This document shows, piece by piece, positions 43,931-52,426 of a stretch of DNA of 64,000 nt (the stretch's first letter is position 1; each line of letters opens with the position of its first letter). Origin of the DNA: SZAS-79 sp964599095 (GTDB lineage: Bacteria > Pseudomonadota > Gammaproteobacteria > Burkholderiales > SG8-39); the NCBI GenBank assembly GCA_964599095.1, contig CAZREB010000001.1, positions 248,001 through 312,000 on the forward strand. Reading direction: 5' to 3'. The notes beneath the pieces were generated by a model, which saw only the letters and a list, made by a program, of their open reading frames with translations, made no database searches and had not been told where the DNA came from. Position numbers and translations under genes: made by a program.

Positions 43931-45268
43931 TCAGAGGACGTAGCGGGCGAGGTCCTCGTTCTTCGACAGCTCGGCCAGCCGGGCGTCCACATAGGCGGCA
44001 TCGATCACGACCTCTTCCGGGCCGTGCCTGCCGGCCTCGAACGAGATGTCTTCCAGCAGCTTTTCCAGCACGGTGTACAGGCGCCGCGCACCGATGTTCT
44101 CGGTCTGCTCGTTCACGGCAAAGGCTATCTCGGCCAGCCTGCGGATCGCCTCCGGCTTGAACTCGACCTTTACCGACTCCGTGCCGAGCAGCGCCTCGTA
44201 CTGGCGCGTCAGGCACGCGTCGGTGCCGGTCAGGATCTTCTCGAAATCCCCGACCGAGAGCGAATCGAGTTCCACCCGGATCGGGAAGCGCCCCTGCAAC
44301 TCCGGGATCAGGTCCGACGGCTTGGCAAAGTGGAAAGCGCCGCTTGCGATGAACAGGACATGGTCGGTCTTCACCATGCCGTACTTGGTCGACACCGTGG
44401 TGCCTTCGACCAGCGGCAGCAGGTCCCTCTGCACGCCCTGGCGCGAGACGTCCGCGCCGGAGACCTCCGAGCGGCTTGCGATCTTGTCGATCTCGTCGAG
44501 GAACACGATGCCGTTCTGCTCGACGTTCGCGAGCGCCTTCGTCTTCAGGTCCTCGTCCGACACCAGGCGCGCGGCCTCCTCGTCGGTGACCAGGTTCAGC
44601 GCCTCGCGGATCTTCATCTTGCGCGTCTTGCGCCGGCCGGCGCCCAGGTTCTGGAACATGCCCTGGATCTGCGACGTAAGTTCTTCCATGCCCGGCGGCG
44701 CCATGATCTCCATCTGCGGCTGCGTGGCGGCAACCTCGATCTCGATTTCCTTTGCGTCGAGCTCGCCCTCGCGCAATTTCTTCCTGAATTTCTGGCGCGT
44801 CGGGTTGTCGCTGCCCGCAGCGTCGTTGCTCGCGGCGAACCCGACTTCCCGCGCCGGCGGCAGCAGCACGTCGAGGATCCTCTCCTCCGCGGCGTCCTGC
44901 GCGAGGCTGCGGACCCGCCGCATCGCCTGCTCGCGCGCCCCCTTGATCGCGATCTCGACGAGGTCGCGCACGATCGTGTCCACGTCGCGCCCGACGTAGC
45001 CGACCTCGGTGAACTTGGTCGCCTCGACCTTGATGAAAGGCGCGTCGGCCAGCCGCGCAAGACGCCTAGCGATCTCGGTCTTGCCCACGCCGGTCGGGCC
45101 GATCATCAGGATGTTCTTCGGCGTGATCTCCTGGCGCAGCGGCTCGGCGACCTGCTGGCGGCGCCACCGGTTGCGCAACGCGATTGCAACCGCGCGCTTC
45201 GCGCGGTCCTGCCCGACGATATGCTTATCCAGCTCGTGGACGATTTCCTGCGGTGTCATGCTGCTCAT
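43931..45268 (-). CDS. hslU: ATP-dependent protease ATPase subunit HslU
   Basis: 445 residues (E. coli 443). AAA+ unfoldase that feeds HslV. Walker A GPTGVGKTE near 57-65, the pore motif GYVGRDVD near 90-97, the helical I domain (about 115-245), Walker B VFLDEIDKIA near 253-262, and sensor residues with the conserved C-terminus that inserts in HslV (DLARYVL). The start follows hslV by 12 bases; an ATG nine bases downstream is an alternative. Confidence 0.97.
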   Translation of the reverse strand: MSSMTPQEIVHELDKHIVGQDRAKRAVAIALRNRWRRQQVAEPLRQEITPKNILMIGPTGVGKTEIARRLARLADAPFIKVEATKFTEVGYVGRDVDTIVRDLVEIAIKGAREQAMRRVRSLAQDAAEERILDVLLPPAREVGFAASNDAAGSDNPTRQKFRKKLREGELDAKEIEIEVAATQPQMEIMAPPGMEELTSQIQGMFQNLGAGRRKTRKMKIREALNLVTDEEAARLVSDEDLKTKALANVEQNGIVFLDEIDKIASRSEVSGADVSRQGVQRDLLPLVEGTTVSTKYGMVKTDHVLFIASGAFHFAKPSDLIPELQGRFPIRVELDSLSVGDFEKILTGTDACLTRQYEALLGTESVKVEFKPEAIRRLAEIAFAVNEQTENIGARRLYTVLEKLLEDISFEAGRHGPEEVVIDAAYVDARLAELSKNEDLARYVL

Positions 45269-45280
45269 CTTTGTTCCAAT

Positions 45281-45817
45281 CTATTCCAGGACCTCGATCA
45301 CGCGCTGGTGGTTCGTGTAGATGCACAGGTCGGCGGCAATCGAGAGCGACTTCTCCACGATGTCGCGCGCACCAAGCCCGGTGTTCTCGAGCAGCCCTCG
45401 TGCGGCTGCCTGCGCATAGGCCCCGCCGGAGCCGATCGCCACGATCCCGAATTCGGGCTCCAGCACGTCGCCCTGCCCGGTGATCACCAGCGAGTTGTCG
45501 CGATCGGCTACCGCCAGCATCGCTTCGAGCCTGCGCAGCATGCGGTCGGTGCGCCAGTCCTTGGCGAGTTCCACCGCCGAGCGCATCAGGTTGCCCTGGT
45601 GCTTTTCGAGCTTGGCCTCGAAGCGCTCGAACAGCGTAAACGCGTCCGCCGTTCCGCCGGCGAACCCCGCGATGATCCGATCGTGGTAGAGCCGGCGCAC
45701 CTTGCGGGCGCCGCCCTTGATGACGATGTGCCCGAGCGTGACCTGGCCGTCGCCGCCGAGCGCCACCGTCTTGCCTCGCCGCACCGAAAGGATGGTCGTG
45801 CCGTGAAACTGTTCCAT
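45281..45817 (-). CDS. hslV: ATP-dependent protease proteolytic subunit HslV
   Basis: 178 residues from the ATG at 45817. Threonine peptidase related to the proteasome beta subunit. The mature N-terminal threonine is T7 in MEQFHGTTILSVRRG, giving a six-residue propeptide as in other betaproteobacteria (E. coli has only the Met). GDGQVTLG, the active-site lysine region KKVRRLY (here RKVRRLYHDR) and SGGAYAQAAARGLL are present. First gene of the hslVU pair. Confidence 0.97.
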   Translation of the reverse strand: MEQFHGTTILSVRRGKTVALGGDGQVTLGHIVIKGGARKVRRLYHDRIIAGFAGGTADAFTLFERFEAKLEKHQGNLMRSAVELAKDWRTDRMLRRLEAMLAVADRDNSLVITGQGDVLEPEFGIVAIGSGGAYAQAAARGLLENTGLGARDIVEKSLSIAADLCIYTNHQRVIEVLE

Positions 45818-45873
45818 GGGAAACACCGGGAAGTGGATGAGGGGTGGCGGTCGAAACACCCTGATCGGGGCAA

Positions 45874-45900
45874 GTTTGGGGCGCCCGGCGCGCATTGCAA
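45874..45900 (-). promoter_or_regulatory. possible sigma-32 promoter of hslVU
   Basis: Minus-strand TTGCAA (45895-45900), a 13-base spacer and CCCCAAAC (45874-45881) resemble the sigma-32 consensus TTGAAA/CCCCATnT with three mismatches. It lies 57 bases before the hslV start, a fitting distance for a heat-shock operon. Much weaker than the hsp20 promoter. Confidence 0.35.
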
Positions 45901-45926
45901 CCCCCTGCCCGACCGGTGGCGGCCAG

Positions 45927-46676
45927 TCAGCGTCTTGCCAACCCGGCAAACAGGATTCCTGTTGCGACCATCGCGCAGACGATCATCGGTCCCGAAGGCA
46001 GGTCGACCGCCGCCGAGACGGCCAGGCCGGCGCCGTAGCCCAGTACGCTGACAGCGTAGGCCTTCGGCAGGCGCCGGCGCGTCACATGAACGGTCGCCAG
46101 CGCCGGGAGAACCAGGGTGGCGAACACGAGGTACAGCCCAACTTCCTGCACCGAGGCGGTGACCGTGCACGCGAAAAGCACGTAGAACCCGATGCGGCCG
46201 ATCTTTTCGCCAAGCGCGAACCAGAGCGCGGCAAGGGCGCCATAGACGAGCGCATCGACCGGCAGCCGCGCCGGGTTTACCCACAGGATCTGCCCCACCA
46301 GCAGGTCCTTCAGGTGCTCGCCGCCATGCGGATTGCGGGCCAGCAGCAGGATCGCGACGCTCGATGCGAGCACGAAGACCGCGCCGATGATCGCCTCCTG
46401 CACCTGCGGCCAGCGGCGCTCGGTCCAGGTCAGCAGCAAGGCCGCGCACAGCGCCGCCGACAGGGCTGCGGCCTGCATGGCCCAGCCCTGCGGCTCCCAA
46501 CCGAGCATATCGGCGACGATCACGCCCAGGCCCGCGATCTGCGCGATCGCGAGGTCGATGAACACGATGCCGCGCCCGATGACCTGGATGCCCAGCGGCA
46601 CGAGCGCGACCGTGACAAGCAGCCCCACGATCATCGCCGGCCCGAGCAGCGCCAGGCTCGCGGCATCGAAATTCAT
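45927..46676 (-). CDS. metal (zinc/manganese) ABC transporter permease, ZnuB type
   Basis: 249 residues with seven to eight membrane helices, ABC-3 family. The N-terminal MNFDAASLALLGPAMIVGLL and GIVFIDLAIAQIAGLGVIVA (the family ATPase-contact region, about 54-73) are typical. It would carry Zn2+ or Mn2+ through the inner membrane. The start overlaps the binding-protein gene by four bases. The ATPase (ZnuC) is not found in this window, which is unusual for such a locus. Confidence 0.88.
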   Translation of the reverse strand: MNFDAASLALLGPAMIVGLLVTVALVPLGIQVIGRGIVFIDLAIAQIAGLGVIVADMLGWEPQGWAMQAAALSAALCAALLLTWTERRWPQVQEAIIGAVFVLASSVAILLLARNPHGGEHLKDLLVGQILWVNPARLPVDALVYGALAALWFALGEKIGRIGFYVLFACTVTASVQEVGLYLVFATLVLPALATVHVTRRRLPKAYAVSVLGYGAGLAVSAAVDLPSGPMIVCAMVATGILFAGLARR

Positions 46677-47581
46677 TTGATAACCGCCAGGAGGCGCGCC
46701 AGCGTGTCGTCGAACAACCCGAACAGGTCCTTCGCCTTTTCGCTGCCGCCTACCGTGAACGGCAACATCGTCATCGGAATGCCGGACCGCGCCGCAAGGA
46801 ACTCGGCGGCCTTGGGGCTCGCATAGGCCGAATACACGATGACCTTCGCCGGTTCACGCTTCATGCGATCGACCAACTCCGCCAGGTGCGCCGGCGTCGC
46901 GGGCAGGCCGGGCTTGGGTTCGAGGCTGCCGGCTTCGCGCATCCCCATCCACGCGATGAAGTACGACAGGTCCTTATGATAGACGACGACCGGGACGCCC
47001 TTCAGGCGGGCGCCTTCGCGTTCCCAGCGCTCGATGGCGACCTGCCAGCGCGGCATGAACGCCGCCAGGCGCTGCCGGTAGACCTGCGCATTCGCGGCGT
47101 CGATCTCCGCGAGGCGCGCAGCGAGCGCGACCGCCACTTTGGCGATGTTGCGCGGATCGAGGTGGACGTGCGGATTGCCGCCGGGATGGATGTCGCCCAT
47201 CGAGCGGTCCACGGTCGTCGGGATCTCGATTTTCGTGACGAACTGCGAAGCCTCGAAATGGCCTGGCTGCCCGGGCTGGATCTTCGCGTTGCCTGCCTGC
47301 GTGAACAGCAGAGGCAGCCAGCCGATTTCGAGGTCCGCCCCGGTGCACACGACAATGTCGGCCGAGCGTGCGCGGGCGATCAGGCTGGGGCGCGCTTCGA
47401 TGCGATGCGGATCCTGCATAGCAGTCGTCGCCGCATACACATTGGCCTTGTCGCCCGCCAGTTCGGAAGCGAGCGCCGCCCATTCGGGTTCGCAGGCGAA
47501 CACGTTGACCGCCGCCATCGCGGGTAGCGGGAGCAGCGCCGCACCGGACACGCCGAACAACCACAGGACGAGTTTTCTCAT
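46673..47581 (-). CDS. metal ABC transporter substrate-binding protein, ZnuA type
   Basis: 302 residues from the ATG at 47581, with a signal peptide cut near PAMA. Cluster A-I metal-binding protein. Candidate metal ligands are H59 (QDPHRIEARPS), H138 (GNPHVHLDPRN) and H202 (YHKDLSY). The fourth, acidic ligand found in ZnuA as LDPLG is missing; the protein instead has LPFTVGG near 273-279. There is no long His-rich loop. It overlaps the permease gene and follows the porin gene by eight bases, so the three are coupled. Confidence 0.87.
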   Translation of the reverse strand: MRKLVLWLFGVSGAALLPLPAMAAVNVFACEPEWAALASELAGDKANVYAATTAMQDPHRIEARPSLIARARSADIVVCTGADLEIGWLPLLFTQAGNAKIQPGQPGHFEASQFVTKIEIPTTVDRSMGDIHPGGNPHVHLDPRNIAKVAVALAARLAEIDAANAQVYRQRLAAFMPRWQVAIERWEREGARLKGVPVVVYHKDLSYFIAWMGMREAGSLEPKPGLPATPAHLAELVDRMKREPAKVIVYSAYASPKAAEFLAARSGIPMTMLPFTVGGSEKAKDLFGLFDDTLARLLAVIK

Positions 47582-47589
47582 GGCGGACC

Positions 47590-49020
47590 TCAGAACTTGT
47601 GCGCACCATGGGCCCCGAGGCTCATGATGTATTGGAGGAAGACCTGGTTGTCCGCGATCCCCGGCTGCGAGCGGTCGCGGGCGAACTGCAATCGCAATCG
47701 ACTGAACTCGCTCGGGCTCCAGTCGACCATGACGGTGTTGCGCGTCGGGTTGTAGGCGTTGAGGATCGGGAAGTCGGCCGCCGTGAGCACGCCCGAATTC
47801 ACCAGCCCGATGCTCGTCGTGCCGGCGCTGAGGCGATCGTAGCGATAGCCGGCGCGCCAGCGGGGCATGAACTGGTAGACCGCCTGAGCGTAGTACCCGG
47901 ACTGGCGCGAGGAATAGGGTCCGGTTTGCGAGCCGAGCGATGCGGCCGTGGTGTCGTAGGCGAGCGTACCGTCCTCGGTCCGGCGGAAATATTCTCCCTG
48001 CAGCTTGAAATTCGTCTGGGTTGGGTTGCCGTTGGGCGCCCACTTGAGCACGCCGTCGACGACCCACAGGCGGCTGCGGCCGGCGAACGCGTTGCTCACG
48101 CCGGTGCCGGTCGAATCGAGGTCGTCGTAGGCGCGGTCCTGCGCCGTCGTCCGCAGGTGCGACAGGCCGACGCGCCATGCGGTGCTCGCCCCGATGTCGC
48201 CGCCGAGGTGCGCGAAAAGCACGCCCGACCCGACGCCGTTCTTGCTGCGCCCGCCGGTGGGCCCGCCGGGAAACGTACGCCCCCGACCGGCTTCGAAGCC
48301 GAGGGCGAGGTACAGGTCGGTCGGTGCGACCCACTTCACCTGAACACCGTCTTCGGCGAGGTGATTGCCGAGGAAGACCTTGTTGGCGAGCGAGGCGTCC
48401 GTGAAGTCAAAGGCGTGGGGATGCACCTCGTTCAGGTATCCGACGCTCGAGCGGAAACGCCCGGCCTTGACGGTGAAGCCGTTGGACAGGCCGAGCGTCT
48501 GCACATAGCCCTCCTCGATCGCGATCGAATCGTCCGGCGCGATCGCGGCGATGACCGTGCCGCGGAAGTACGAATCGACGTTGGCGCTCATGACGAGTTC
48601 CGATTCGCCCAGGCTCAGGCCGCGATTGGGCGGCGCGACTTCGCCTTGCGTCGGCACGAACCCGTTGATGCGGTACGCGGCCGGATCGCGTTTGAGGTTG
48701 CCGTAGGTCCCGTTGACGATCAGCGAGATGCCCGGGTTGAATGCACTCTCGCCGGTCGGCCGGCTGCTCGCCTGGAGCGCGGCCTGGCCGGCCACGGCCT
48801 CGGCATTCGTTGCCGCCGCTTTCGCGCTGCCCGCCGACTGCTCGGCCTGCTGCAATCGGCGCTCGAGCGCCTCGATGCGCTTTTCGTAGCTCTCCTTGAG
48901 CTGGCGGACCTGTTCGCGCAGCTCCTTCAAATCATCATCGGTGGCTGCGGACGCTGCTGGCGCAAGCGTGCCGAGGGCAACGGCCGCAATGCCATATGCA
49001 ATGAGCCTGTGCTTGGACAT
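47590..49020 (-). CDS. outer-membrane porin-like protein with N-terminal coiled coil
   Basis: 476 residues from the ATG at 49020, preceded by AGGAACG. Signal peptide (cut near APAASA), a coiled coil (about 30-75, KELREQVRQLKESYEKRIEALE) and then a long region of alternating polar and hydrophobic strands ending in AHKF; a C-terminal Phe is the usual outer-membrane insertion signal. It resembles OprP/porin-like families that trimerise through the coiled coil. Being eight bases before the ZnuA-type gene, it probably admits the same metal or its complex. Confidence 0.8.
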   Translation of the reverse strand: MSKHRLIAYGIAAVALGTLAPAASAATDDDLKELREQVRQLKESYEKRIEALERRLQQAEQSAGSAKAAATNAEAVAGQAALQASSRPTGESAFNPGISLIVNGTYGNLKRDPAAYRINGFVPTQGEVAPPNRGLSLGESELVMSANVDSYFRGTVIAAIAPDDSIAIEEGYVQTLGLSNGFTVKAGRFRSSVGYLNEVHPHAFDFTDASLANKVFLGNHLAEDGVQVKWVAPTDLYLALGFEAGRGRTFPGGPTGGRSKNGVGSGVLFAHLGGDIGASTAWRVGLSHLRTTAQDRAYDDLDSTGTGVSNAFAGRSRLWVVDGVLKWAPNGNPTQTNFKLQGEYFRRTEDGTLAYDTTAASLGSQTGPYSSRQSGYYAQAVYQFMPRWRAGYRYDRLSAGTTSIGLVNSGVLTAADFPILNAYNPTRNTVMVDWSPSEFSRLRLQFARDRSQPGIADNQVFLQYIMSLGAHGAHKF

Positions 49021-49321
49021 GATCGTTCCTTCTTCAACCTGTAACGCGGATTGACCGGGCATTGGAAGAGAGTGCGGCAGGTGATGGCCGCGATGTTTTC
49101 GGCGATCACCGTGCCGGGAAGAATAGCAGCCCCTGCCGCCGTGAACCTCCTTTTGAGGCCGGACAGTCAATGGGGGCAGATGCCTGCTTTGGACGACGCC
49201 ATAGGGCGCAGCCGGTCGCCGCGGTCCGTGCCGGAACCTGCATTTCCTTACTTTTACTTTCTTAAACCGGCTCCGGTAGCCGCTCTCATGGCGATTTGTG
49301 TATCACCATCAGTACAATCTA
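49021..49321. other. 301-base gap upstream of the porin gene
   Basis: The gap separates the thioredoxin-like gene from the porin gene, both on the minus strand, and should hold the porin-znuA-znuB promoter. A loose GGTGAT...ATCACC inverted repeat (49080-49110) is seen. No Zur or Fur box, terminator, tRNA or conserved riboswitch core was recognised. Confidence 0.5.
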
Positions 49322-49801
49322 TTACGAAGTGCACCGGCTGAGCGCCGAGTCAAGCCATGCTGCATCCACCTCTCCTGTACGAATTGCGCACAACGTATGG
49401 TCCGGGCGCAGCACGACGGTGTGCGGCAGCGCGCCGATGCGATTGGAAAATCGCCGCAGCACGCCCCTCGGTTCGGGCGGGGCCGCCAACTGCAGGTATG
49501 TTACGGCGTGCGCTTCGAGGAAATCGAGTGAGCGCCTGCGCTCGGCAAGCGCGATCCCCACGAACAACACGTCGTTGCGCGCCTGCGAGACGCGGTCGAA
49601 AAGCGGCATCTCGCGAACGCACGGTGGACACTCGTCATCCCAGAAATTGAGGACCACCGGGCGACCCCGCACCTGCGACAGGCTGAAAAAGCGCGCGCCG
49701 TCCAGCGTGGGCAGTTCCAAATCCAGCTGCGCTGAAGCGCACGCCACGTGACCCAGCGCGGCGAGTCCCGCCGCGAGGAGGAGTTGGAGCGTTCGCCGCA
49801 T
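49322..49801 (-). CDS. exported TlpA-like thioredoxin-family protein
   Basis: 159 residues. Signal peptide (MRRTLQLLLAAGLAALGHVACASA) then a thioredoxin-like domain with the redox motif ECPPC near 57-61 in LNFWDDECPPCVREMPLFDR, and a cis-proline region GALPHTVVL near 122. Periplasmic reductase or resolvase of the TlpA/redoxin group. The start overlaps the stop of the TonB-dependent receptor gene by one base, so it is probably made with it and may keep the receptor or its substrate reduced (inference). Confidence 0.87.
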   Translation of the reverse strand: MRRTLQLLLAAGLAALGHVACASAQLDLELPTLDGARFFSLSQVRGRPVVLNFWDDECPPCVREMPLFDRVSQARNDVLFVGIALAERRRSLDFLEAHAVTYLQLAAPPEPRGVLRRFSNRIGALPHTVVLRPDHTLCAIRTGEVDAAWLDSALSRCTS

Positions 49802-52047
49802 CAGAGGTCCATGCGCAGACCGGCGTACAACGTACGTCCGATCACCGGCCCCCAGATCTGGGTCACGTCGATATTGCCGGCCGAATCGACCCAGAGAAAG
49901 CTGTCGTGCTTGGACTGCCGATAGTCGAACAAATTGTTGGAGCCGAAGAAAACCGCATAGCGCTTGTCCACAAGATATTGCGCACGAACGTCCACGACAT
50001 TGAACGACGGGCTCTTGTCGGGTTTGGGAGTCCCGTCAAGATTGAAACGCGGGGTGCCCGCGTAGTCGTAGAACTTGCGCAGATCCTGCGGGCCGGTCCA
50101 TGTGAGTCGCGCGGTCAGATCCCAGCGGGCAACCTCGGAGTTTGCCTGGAAGTACAAGCGCTCTGTCGGGCGCGAGAATGCCAGCGTTCCCGGGGTAAAG
50201 TCGTAGGAGTTCTTTTCCGCCCCGAACGTGAGCGCGGTTCGCGGAGTGATCTGATAGGTCCCTACCCAGTCCACCGTGCGGAAAGTGACCGGATTGGGCG
50301 AAGAGCCGAACAACGTCGCGGTCGTGAATCCCGGGCTTGCGGCAACTCCCCCGCCCGCTGCCACGGCCGCAAGGCAAGCGGCATCCGACGGGTCGCACTG
50401 CCCTGCGCTCAAAGTGGCAAAGTTCTTGATCCTCGTGTAGTTGGCCGACCCCACCCAGCTGAAACGGTCGGAGGAATAGCTGAGCGCGTAGCTCGCGTTT
50501 TCCGATATCTCCGGACGCGTAATCTGCCGCACGATCCTCCCGTCGCCGAGAATTCCGTGCTCCTGCTCGAAAAAAGAGGTCGGGGCGCGAAAACCGCGCC
50601 CTACGGAGACACGACTGGCGTAGGCGTCCGTATGGTGGAAAAGTGCGTTGAGGCGCGGGCTGGTGATGCCTCCGAAGACGTTGTGCTGGTCGCGACGCAC
50701 GGAAGCGTTCACTTCCAGCCTGTCCTGGTCCAGGAAAGGCCTGTACACCTGCGCGAACAAGGCCGGAACCTTGTAGGTGTAGTTGTCGACGCCGTTGTTG
50801 CTCGTCAGGGGACCGGCGCCGCCTTGCGCCAGCGAGGCATCCGTGTTGAACGCGACGCCGTTGCTGCGCAGGTTCTCGTAGCGATAGTTCGTCCCGAATG
50901 TCACCAGGCTTTTGCCCCACGGCTTCTGGTAACTCGCTTCGAGGTAGTACTGGTTTTGATTGCCGATATAGGTGCCGTCGGCACCATAGAACGAATCCTG
51001 ATTGTGGTGGGCGTATCCGGCCGCCAGCCTGAGCTTGCCATCCCCCAGGTTTCGCTCCCCGATCATCGTCGCCTGTTCGCGCTGAGTGTAGATAATCTGT
51101 GAAATGCCGGCCCGGCCGCCGTTGTAAAGCACGCCGTTCTGGCCATTGGCCAGCGTGTTCGGCCCGCTCACGCCGTCCGGCGATACCCAGCCGTTGGCGT
51201 CCGGTGACCCGTTGGGGCCGGCGCTGAAATTGAACGGGTTGCCGGTCGTGGCGTTCTTGATCGCGGAATAGTCGTTGCCCAGCGGACCGCCGCCGCGCTT
51301 CTCATTGACCACGTCCACGCGGCCGCGGACCTTGAATCCGCCGAGGTCGTCGATGAAGTAGCCGATGCCGCCCATCGAACGTGTGTAGCCGGTGTACTGG
51401 CTGATGCCGTAGCCGGCGCCGTCGACCGAGTCGTGCGTGCGATAGCTGAATGACGCGCTGAGCGCGCCCCCGTCGAGCGGCTTGGCGAAATAGCCGTCGC
51501 CGGTAAACGAACCGAAGCTCCCTGCCTGCCCGCGCAGTACGTACTCCGCCTTGTCGGGGCGCTTGGTGACGATGTTGACGGTGCCCGACAACGCCTCCGG
51601 CGCAATCAGGCTCGCACCCGCGCCGCGTGAGATATCGATGCGCTCAACGCCGAGGATGTTGACGCTGTCAAGGCCATAGGCGCTCGACACCGAGGACCAG
51701 AGCGGAATTCCGTCGATCAGCAGCGTCGTGAAGCGGCCGGGCATGTTGTTCAGCGTGATGTTGCGCACGTTGCAGACCGAGCACTCGACCTGCACCGAGA
51801 TGCCGGGCCGGCTGTCGAGCGCCTCTGTCAGGTTGCGTGCGTTCGAACGCTCGATCGTCTTTGCGTCCACCGATTCGGTTTTCACAATGTCGTCGCGCAG
51901 GCTGCCCTGCGCATTGATCTTGATTCCCGAGCCCATGATGCGCACTTCGGGCGCCTTCGCCGGCGTATCGTCGGCCGAGGCGAAGGTTGAAATGGTCGCG
52001 CCGAATGCGCCGGCGACCGCAGCGGTAATGCTGATGTATTTGAACAC
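49801..52047 (-). CDS. TonB-dependent outer-membrane receptor with a CSVC plug motif
   Basis: 748 residues from GTG at 52047, preceded by GGAGGGAAGGAC. Signal peptide (to about residue 27), plug domain (about 40-165) with SGIKINAQG, LTEALDSRPGISVQV and the TonB receptor signature VERIDISRGAGASL, then a 22-strand barrel. The plug holds an unusual C89-S-V-C92 in VECSVCNVRNITLNNMPGR. Ligand unknown; the neighbours (TonB/ExbBD, ZnuA-type protein, COG0523 GTPase) point to a metal or metal complex (inference). Confidence 0.9.
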   Translation of the reverse strand: MFKYISITAAVAGAFGATISTFASADDTPAKAPEVRIMGSGIKINAQGSLRDDIVKTESVDAKTIERSNARNLTEALDSRPGISVQVECSVCNVRNITLNNMPGRFTTLLIDGIPLWSSVSSAYGLDSVNILGVERIDISRGAGASLIAPEALSGTVNIVTKRPDKAEYVLRGQAGSFGSFTGDGYFAKPLDGGALSASFSYRTHDSVDGAGYGISQYTGYTRSMGGIGYFIDDLGGFKVRGRVDVVNEKRGGGPLGNDYSAIKNATTGNPFNFSAGPNGSPDANGWVSPDGVSGPNTLANGQNGVLYNGGRAGISQIIYTQREQATMIGERNLGDGKLRLAAGYAHHNQDSFYGADGTYIGNQNQYYLEASYQKPWGKSLVTFGTNYRYENLRSNGVAFNTDASLAQGGAGPLTSNNGVDNYTYKVPALFAQVYRPFLDQDRLEVNASVRRDQHNVFGGITSPRLNALFHHTDAYASRVSVGRGFRAPTSFFEQEHGILGDGRIVRQITRPEISENASYALSYSSDRFSWVGSANYTRIKNFATLSAGQCDPSDAACLAAVAAGGGVAASPGFTTATLFGSSPNPVTFRTVDWVGTYQITPRTALTFGAEKNSYDFTPGTLAFSRPTERLYFQANSEVARWDLTARLTWTGPQDLRKFYDYAGTPRFNLDGTPKPDKSPSFNVVDVRAQYLVDKRYAVFFGSNNLFDYRQSKHDSFLWVDSAGNIDVTQIWGPVIGRTLYAGLRMDL

Positions 52048-52099
52048 GTCCTTCCCTCCTGCAATATGCGCGCAAAATCCCGGCGTCGCCGGGAACCGT

Positions 52100-52426
52100 T
52101 CAAGCATCGACTGCGTGAGGAACGGGCGGCGCTTGCGCGTGGAAGGAAACCAGCAACAGCGGAGAGAAAACGTATTTCGATGCTTCCAACGGTGGTAAGC
52201 ATCGTGCCGGGACGTCCAGCGTCGCCGGACTGCCCGTCGGCCCGCCGTGGACCGACGCAAATGCGATGCACTTGACACAGGCGCCGGAGCCGGCGGGCGC
52301 CTTTTCGACGTGCCCCGATTGCTGCGCCGCGTGCCCGCACTCGTGCAAAACGGCCAGGAGTTGGGTAAGCACCAGGCAACCCGCAAGGCAGGCACGGAAC
52401 AGGAGTGCGAGCCGGCGGCGCATCAT
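52100..52426 (-). CDS. small exported His/Cys protein (DUF2946-like)
   Basis: 108 residues; the ATG overlaps the tonB stop as ATGA. A hydrophobic signal (about 5-27) leads into LHECGHAAQQSGH and then CVKCIAF (about 50-56), a pattern like DUF2946 proteins, which are small periplasmic or membrane proteins often found with metal transport genes. No further domain. Its place between tonB and the receptor suggests a part in metal capture or delivery (inference). The family match is by pattern only. Confidence 0.6.
   Translation of the reverse strand: MMRRRLALLFRACLAGCLVLTQLLAVLHECGHAAQQSGHVEKAPAGSGACVKCIAFASVHGGPTGSPATLDVPARCLPPLEASKYVFSPLLLVSFHAQAPPVPHAVDA

Noticed and set aside
43868..46051. 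Open plus-strand frame of about 730 codons across hslU and hslV
   Set aside because: Antisense to two highly conserved genes, and its sequence has no family features.
49021..49321. Cobalamin riboswitch or Zur box upstream of the porin
   Set aside because: A GGCAGGGGCTGC stretch and a GGTGAT/ATCACC repeat are seen, but the conserved B12-box core and the AT-rich Zur palindrome are absent.
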